Below, one piece after another: positions 5,009-7,089 of a stretch of DNA of 7,089 bases; the stretch's first letter is position 1; the number at the start of each line of letters is the position of its first letter. Position numbers and translations under genes: made by a program. The notes beneath the pieces were generated by a model. It ran no database searches. It saw nothing but the letters and a program-made list of their open reading frames with translations, and was not told where the DNA came from. The stretch is from Candidatus Iainarchaeum sp. (lineage in GTDB: Archaea > Iainarchaeota > Iainarchaeia > Iainarchaeales > Iainarchaeaceae), in assembly GCA_013331625.1 (NCBI GenBank), contig DUGC01000095.1:8435-15523 (forward strand). Reading direction: 5' to 3'.

Positions 5009-6884
5009 TTCGCTGCGGCCCTTGCGCCCCAGGGCCATCTTTGGGGCTTTCAACCTGCCGTGTGCCCTGCTTTTTGTGCATTTCAATTATTTCCGCAACG
5101 CTCGTGCTCTCCTCGGCCCTTTTCTCGCGGAATTTTATCATGCGGGGAAAGCGCAGGGCATACCCCGGGGATCCCTTCTGCGCCCCTGCAGTGTGCATGG
5201 GGCTTCGCGTGATCTCGTCTGCAACCACTTCGATCACATATTTAGGTTCGGTCCACACATCCGGAATGATATCGCTCTCAACCCTTGCGGGCTTTTGCTT
5301 TTTTGCAATTTTGCTCAGCTTTGATTCAAGCTCAGATAGCATCTGCTCGCTCATTCCGGTGCCGATCTTTGTCACTGATCTGAAAGTGTCTGATTTTTCG
5401 TCATAAACTGCAGTGAGGAGCCCGCCAAGGCCAAATTGCGCCCGCTTTCCCCTTCCGCGGAAATACCCGATGATTGTAAGGTCGACTGAATCGTTCAGTT
5501 CCCCCTTGTAGCTCCTCTTGAGCTTTATCCATGCAAATTTCCTGGCGCCCGCAATATATGGCGCGTTGAGGTCTTTTGCAATGATGCCCTCAAGGCCGTT
5601 TTCAATGCTCTCCAAAAAGAAGTCCTCGAGCTCTTTTGCATCATCCGTGACGATGCTTTTCGCGATCCGGATAGTGTCCCCTTTGCCTATTATCTGTGCA
5701 AGCCTCCTGCCCCTTTCAATGAAGGGCAGTGGCATTGTGTTTTCTCCATTGGCAAACATCAGGTCGAAAGCAAAAAGCCGCAAGGGCAGCTCAATAGCCT
5801 TTTGCGCGACATCATATTTCCTTTTCCTTGTGATCGTGACCTGGAACGGGAAGTACTGCTCCGTTTCCTCATTGAATGCAAGGGCTTCCCCCTCAAAAAT
5901 CGCGGTCTGGGCCTTTATCTGCACTTTGACTGCCTCAACAAGGTCGGGGAACATTGGCGTGATGTTTTCCGACTGCCTTGAAAATATTGTGACTTTGCCG
6001 TTTTCCTTGTGGCACTGCACGCGCAGCCCGTCATATTTGGCCTGCACTTCGCACTTTCCAAGCTTTTCAATGATCTCCTTTGAGCTGGGGAGCCTTTCGG
6101 CCAGAGTAGGCCTTATGGGCGTTCCTGCCTGTATTGAAATTTCATCAAGGCCCTTAAGGCCGTTTTCCTTCAGCCTCCTTGCAATTTCGCCAAGATCCGA
6201 AAAGATGTTGTATTTGCCTTCAATGATGGCGCGCAGCCTCTGCCTTGCTTTCCTTGCAACTTCGCCCTCCGGCACGTCATCAAATTTTTCCTTCAATTCT
6301 TCGGCAATTTTCCTGCGCATTTTGCGGTCCGAGAGGAATTCACCGGTATAATTGAGCGCGAGCGCCTCCATTATCGTGGGGTCGCCGATCCCAAGGCGCA
6401 TATTCCCGAGCGGTATGCGGGTGATGTATTTGGCTTCAGTTCCGCCCGAGCTGTTGATAAGTTCGGCAAACATCCTGAGCTTTGAGTCCTGGCTCCCTGA
6501 GCCTGAAAGCTGCGAGATTTTCACGAAATTGGAAAACACTTTTTCAACAGTGAGCTTTCCTGAAAAGAGGGCGCGCTGCTTTTTCCGGCCAGCGAGCCTT
6601 TGGCAAACCGTTCCAAGGTCCCCGACTTCCTTGTACATTTTCAGGATCTCTTCTTTTTGGTATCCTGTTGCCTTTCCGATGCCCTGCACTATGAGGCCTT
6701 CGCCGAGCCCTGCCTCGATTGAATGGTGCCTTGGCCCCAGCGCCCCTTGCGAGAGGTATATCACGTGGCGCATGTCCTGCGCTGGGACTTTCGAGAGCAT
6801 TTGCGCAAGTATTTGCGTCATTTCAAGGCGCGAAGCCATTGATTCAATCCTGTCAAAGTATTCGCATATTTCGCTAAATTCCAT
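5004..6884 (-). CDS. lig: ATP-dependent DNA ligase (archaeal replicative type)
   Basis: From the ATG at 6882-6884 the product has 626 residues. It seals nicks, as in Okazaki fragment joining and repair, through an enzyme-AMP intermediate. Order of parts: an N-terminal helical DNA-binding domain (about 1-240), then the nucleotidyltransferase domain with KYDG (AMP-accepting Lys283), motif III FEGE at 330-333, motif IV EGIIAK at 432-437 and motif V WIKLK at 452-456. The OB-fold domain follows (DLTIIGYFRGRG onward). A PIP-box-like QRALF at 103-107 could dock the sliding clamp, as the equivalent region does in Pyrococcus furiosus ligase. The protein is about 65 residues longer than that 561-residue enzyme. 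The excess appears to be a charged helical stretch at about 184-226 and a Gly/Pro-rich tail after EMHKKQ. A GTG at 6888-6890 would add two residues; the TATAs's spacing favours the ATG. The stop is TAA at 5004-5006. Confidence 0.95.
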   Translation of the reverse strand: MEFSEICEYFDRIESMASRLEMTQILAQMLSKVPAQDMRHVIYLSQGALGPRHHSIEAGLGEGLIVQGIGKATGYQKEEILKMYKEVGDLGTVCQRLAGRKKQRALFSGKLTVEKVFSNFVKISQLSGSGSQDSKLRMFAELINSSGGTEAKYITRIPLGNMRLGIGDPTIMEALALNYTGEFLSDRKMRRKIAEELKEKFDDVPEGEVARKARQRLRAIIEGKYNIFSDLGEIARRLKENGLKGLDEISIQAGTPIRPTLAERLPSSKEIIEKLGKCEVQAKYDGLRVQCHKENGKVTIFSRQSENITPMFPDLVEAVKVQIKAQTAIFEGEALAFNEETEQYFPFQVTITRKRKYDVAQKAIELPLRLFAFDLMFANGENTMPLPFIERGRRLAQIIGKGDTIRIAKSIVTDDAKELEDFFLESIENGLEGIIAKDLNAPYIAGARKFAWIKLKRSYKGELNDSVDLTIIGYFRGRGKRAQFGLGGLLTAVYDEKSDTFRSVTKIGTGMSEQMLSELESKLSKIAKKQKPARVESDIIPDVWTEPKYVIEVVADEITRSPMHTAGAQKGSPGYALRFPRMIKFREKRAEESTSVAEIIEMHKKQGTRQVESPKDGPGAQGPQRI

Positions 6885-6908
6885 ATCCACAATAATGCGC
6901 TTTTGGGG

Positions 6909-6917
6909 TTTTAAATA
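6909..6917 (-). promoter_or_regulatory. TATA box of the DNA ligase gene
   Basis: The minus strand reads TATTTAAAA at -33 to -25 relative to the ATG at 6884. Relative to the alternative GTG at 6890 the box centre would be only 23 nt away, too close for that codon to lie in the transcript. The box therefore supports the ATG as the start. Confidence 0.6.
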
Positions 6918-6950
6918 GTTGGATGGCTCTAAATTAAGCCGGAGTGTTCA

Positions 6951-6988
6951 ATTAACCAAAGTTATACTAAATTATAACTTCGGTTGAT
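6951..6988. repeat. Inverted repeat, 16-nt arms with 6-nt loop
   Basis: Left arm 6951-6966 (ATTAACCAAAGTTATA) and right arm 6973-6988 (TATAACTTCGGTTGAT) pair along their whole length except one A/C mismatch and one G-T wobble. CTAAAT forms the loop. It lies in non-coding DNA about 35 nt upstream of the ligase TATA box. It could be an operator for a dimeric regulator or an RNA hairpin. Confidence 0.75.
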
Positions 6989-7011
6989 CTTGCATAAATT
7001 CCTTGGCTCAA

Positions 7012-7019
7012 TTTTTTTT
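7012..7019 (+). terminator. T8 run, possible terminator
   Basis: Eight T residues on the plus strand lie 23 nt after the inverted repeat. Such runs terminate archaeal transcription, but no plus-strand gene is visible upstream, so any transcript ending here would be an unannotated RNA. It may be simple AT-rich spacer. Confidence 0.25.
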
Positions 7020-7064
7020 AGCATAATTTAAGGCGTTTTGGTTTACATTCCCCTTTTTGTCGAA

Positions 7065-7073
7065 TTTATAAAA
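7065..7073 (+). promoter_or_regulatory. Possible TATA box for a gene right of the window
   Basis: TTTATAAAA on the plus strand ends 16 nt before the window edge. With the spacing seen for the other genes here, a start codon would be expected at about 7096-7100, just beyond the end. A gene there cannot be seen. Confidence 0.35.
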
Positions 7074-7089
7074 TTTCCTGTATATTCAT

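Larger units (their letters stand above)
6919..7089. other. AT-rich non-coding right edge
   Basis: I found no convincing coding frame in these 171 bases on either strand; open frames are very short. They hold the inverted repeat at 6951-6988, a T8 run at 7012-7019 and an AT-rich box near the window end. No tRNA-like fold was seen. Confidence 0.6.

Noticed and set aside
5518..6351. Long plus-strand open frame (277 codons) opposite the ligase gene
   Set aside because: It is antisense to conserved ligase motifs, and its Ser/Leu/Pro-rich product is typical of a shadow frame.
1..7089. CRISPR array, transposon, tRNA or rRNA
   Set aside because: No regularly spaced repeats, transposase-like frames, terminal repeats, tRNA cloverleaf or rRNA-like stretch were seen by eye on either strand.

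Overview
The window looks like chromosomal DNA of an archaeon. It encodes an archaeal/eukaryotic-type ATP-dependent replicative DNA ligase and a diphthamide-synthesis enzyme (Dph6), and neither pattern is bacterial. The start codons of five genes lie about 24-33 nt downstream of AT-rich boxes that read like archaeal TATA elements, with almost no 5' leader. Compact genes, small unrecognised proteins and a class I fructose-bisphosphatase would suit a small-genome lineage of the DPANN type. That placement is an inference; no rRNA or other marker in the window proves it.

Layout from left to right. (1) Positions 2-217 (+) hold the C-terminal end of a class I fructose-1,6-bisphosphatase whose start is off the window. 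(2) Positions 231-395 (+) hold a 54-residue protein with a His/Cys motif, 13 nt after the phosphatase. (3) On the minus strand, 382-637 may hold a small unrecognised gene that appears split between two frames at an A6 run. (4) Positions 674-1582 (-) encode a DUF2090/LacD-like class I aldolase. (5) A divergent promoter region at 1583-1731 separates it from dph6 (1732-2433, +). (6) A short AT-rich convergent terminator zone follows. (7) Four minus-strand genes fill the rest, in transcription order: the DNA ligase (6884-5004), a two-helix membrane protein (4975-4718), a membrane-anchored Cys-rich extracytoplasmic protein (start near 4667-4721, end 3777), and an MTA/SAH-deaminase-type amidohydrolase (3685-2492). 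(8) The right edge (6919-7089) is AT-rich and non-coding, with a strong inverted repeat, a T8 run and a possible promoter pointing off the window.

Functionally, the left part could supply gluconeogenic steps (aldolase plus fructose-bisphosphatase), the middle handles translation-factor modification and purine-nucleoside salvage, and the right part handles DNA joining. The two membrane/secreted proteins are an unrecognised pair that is probably co-expressed. Most of the content is housekeeping. The least explained parts are the His/Cys microprotein, the split small gene, the membrane pair with its missing start codon, and the inverted repeat. I saw no mobile element, CRISPR array, tRNA or rRNA.
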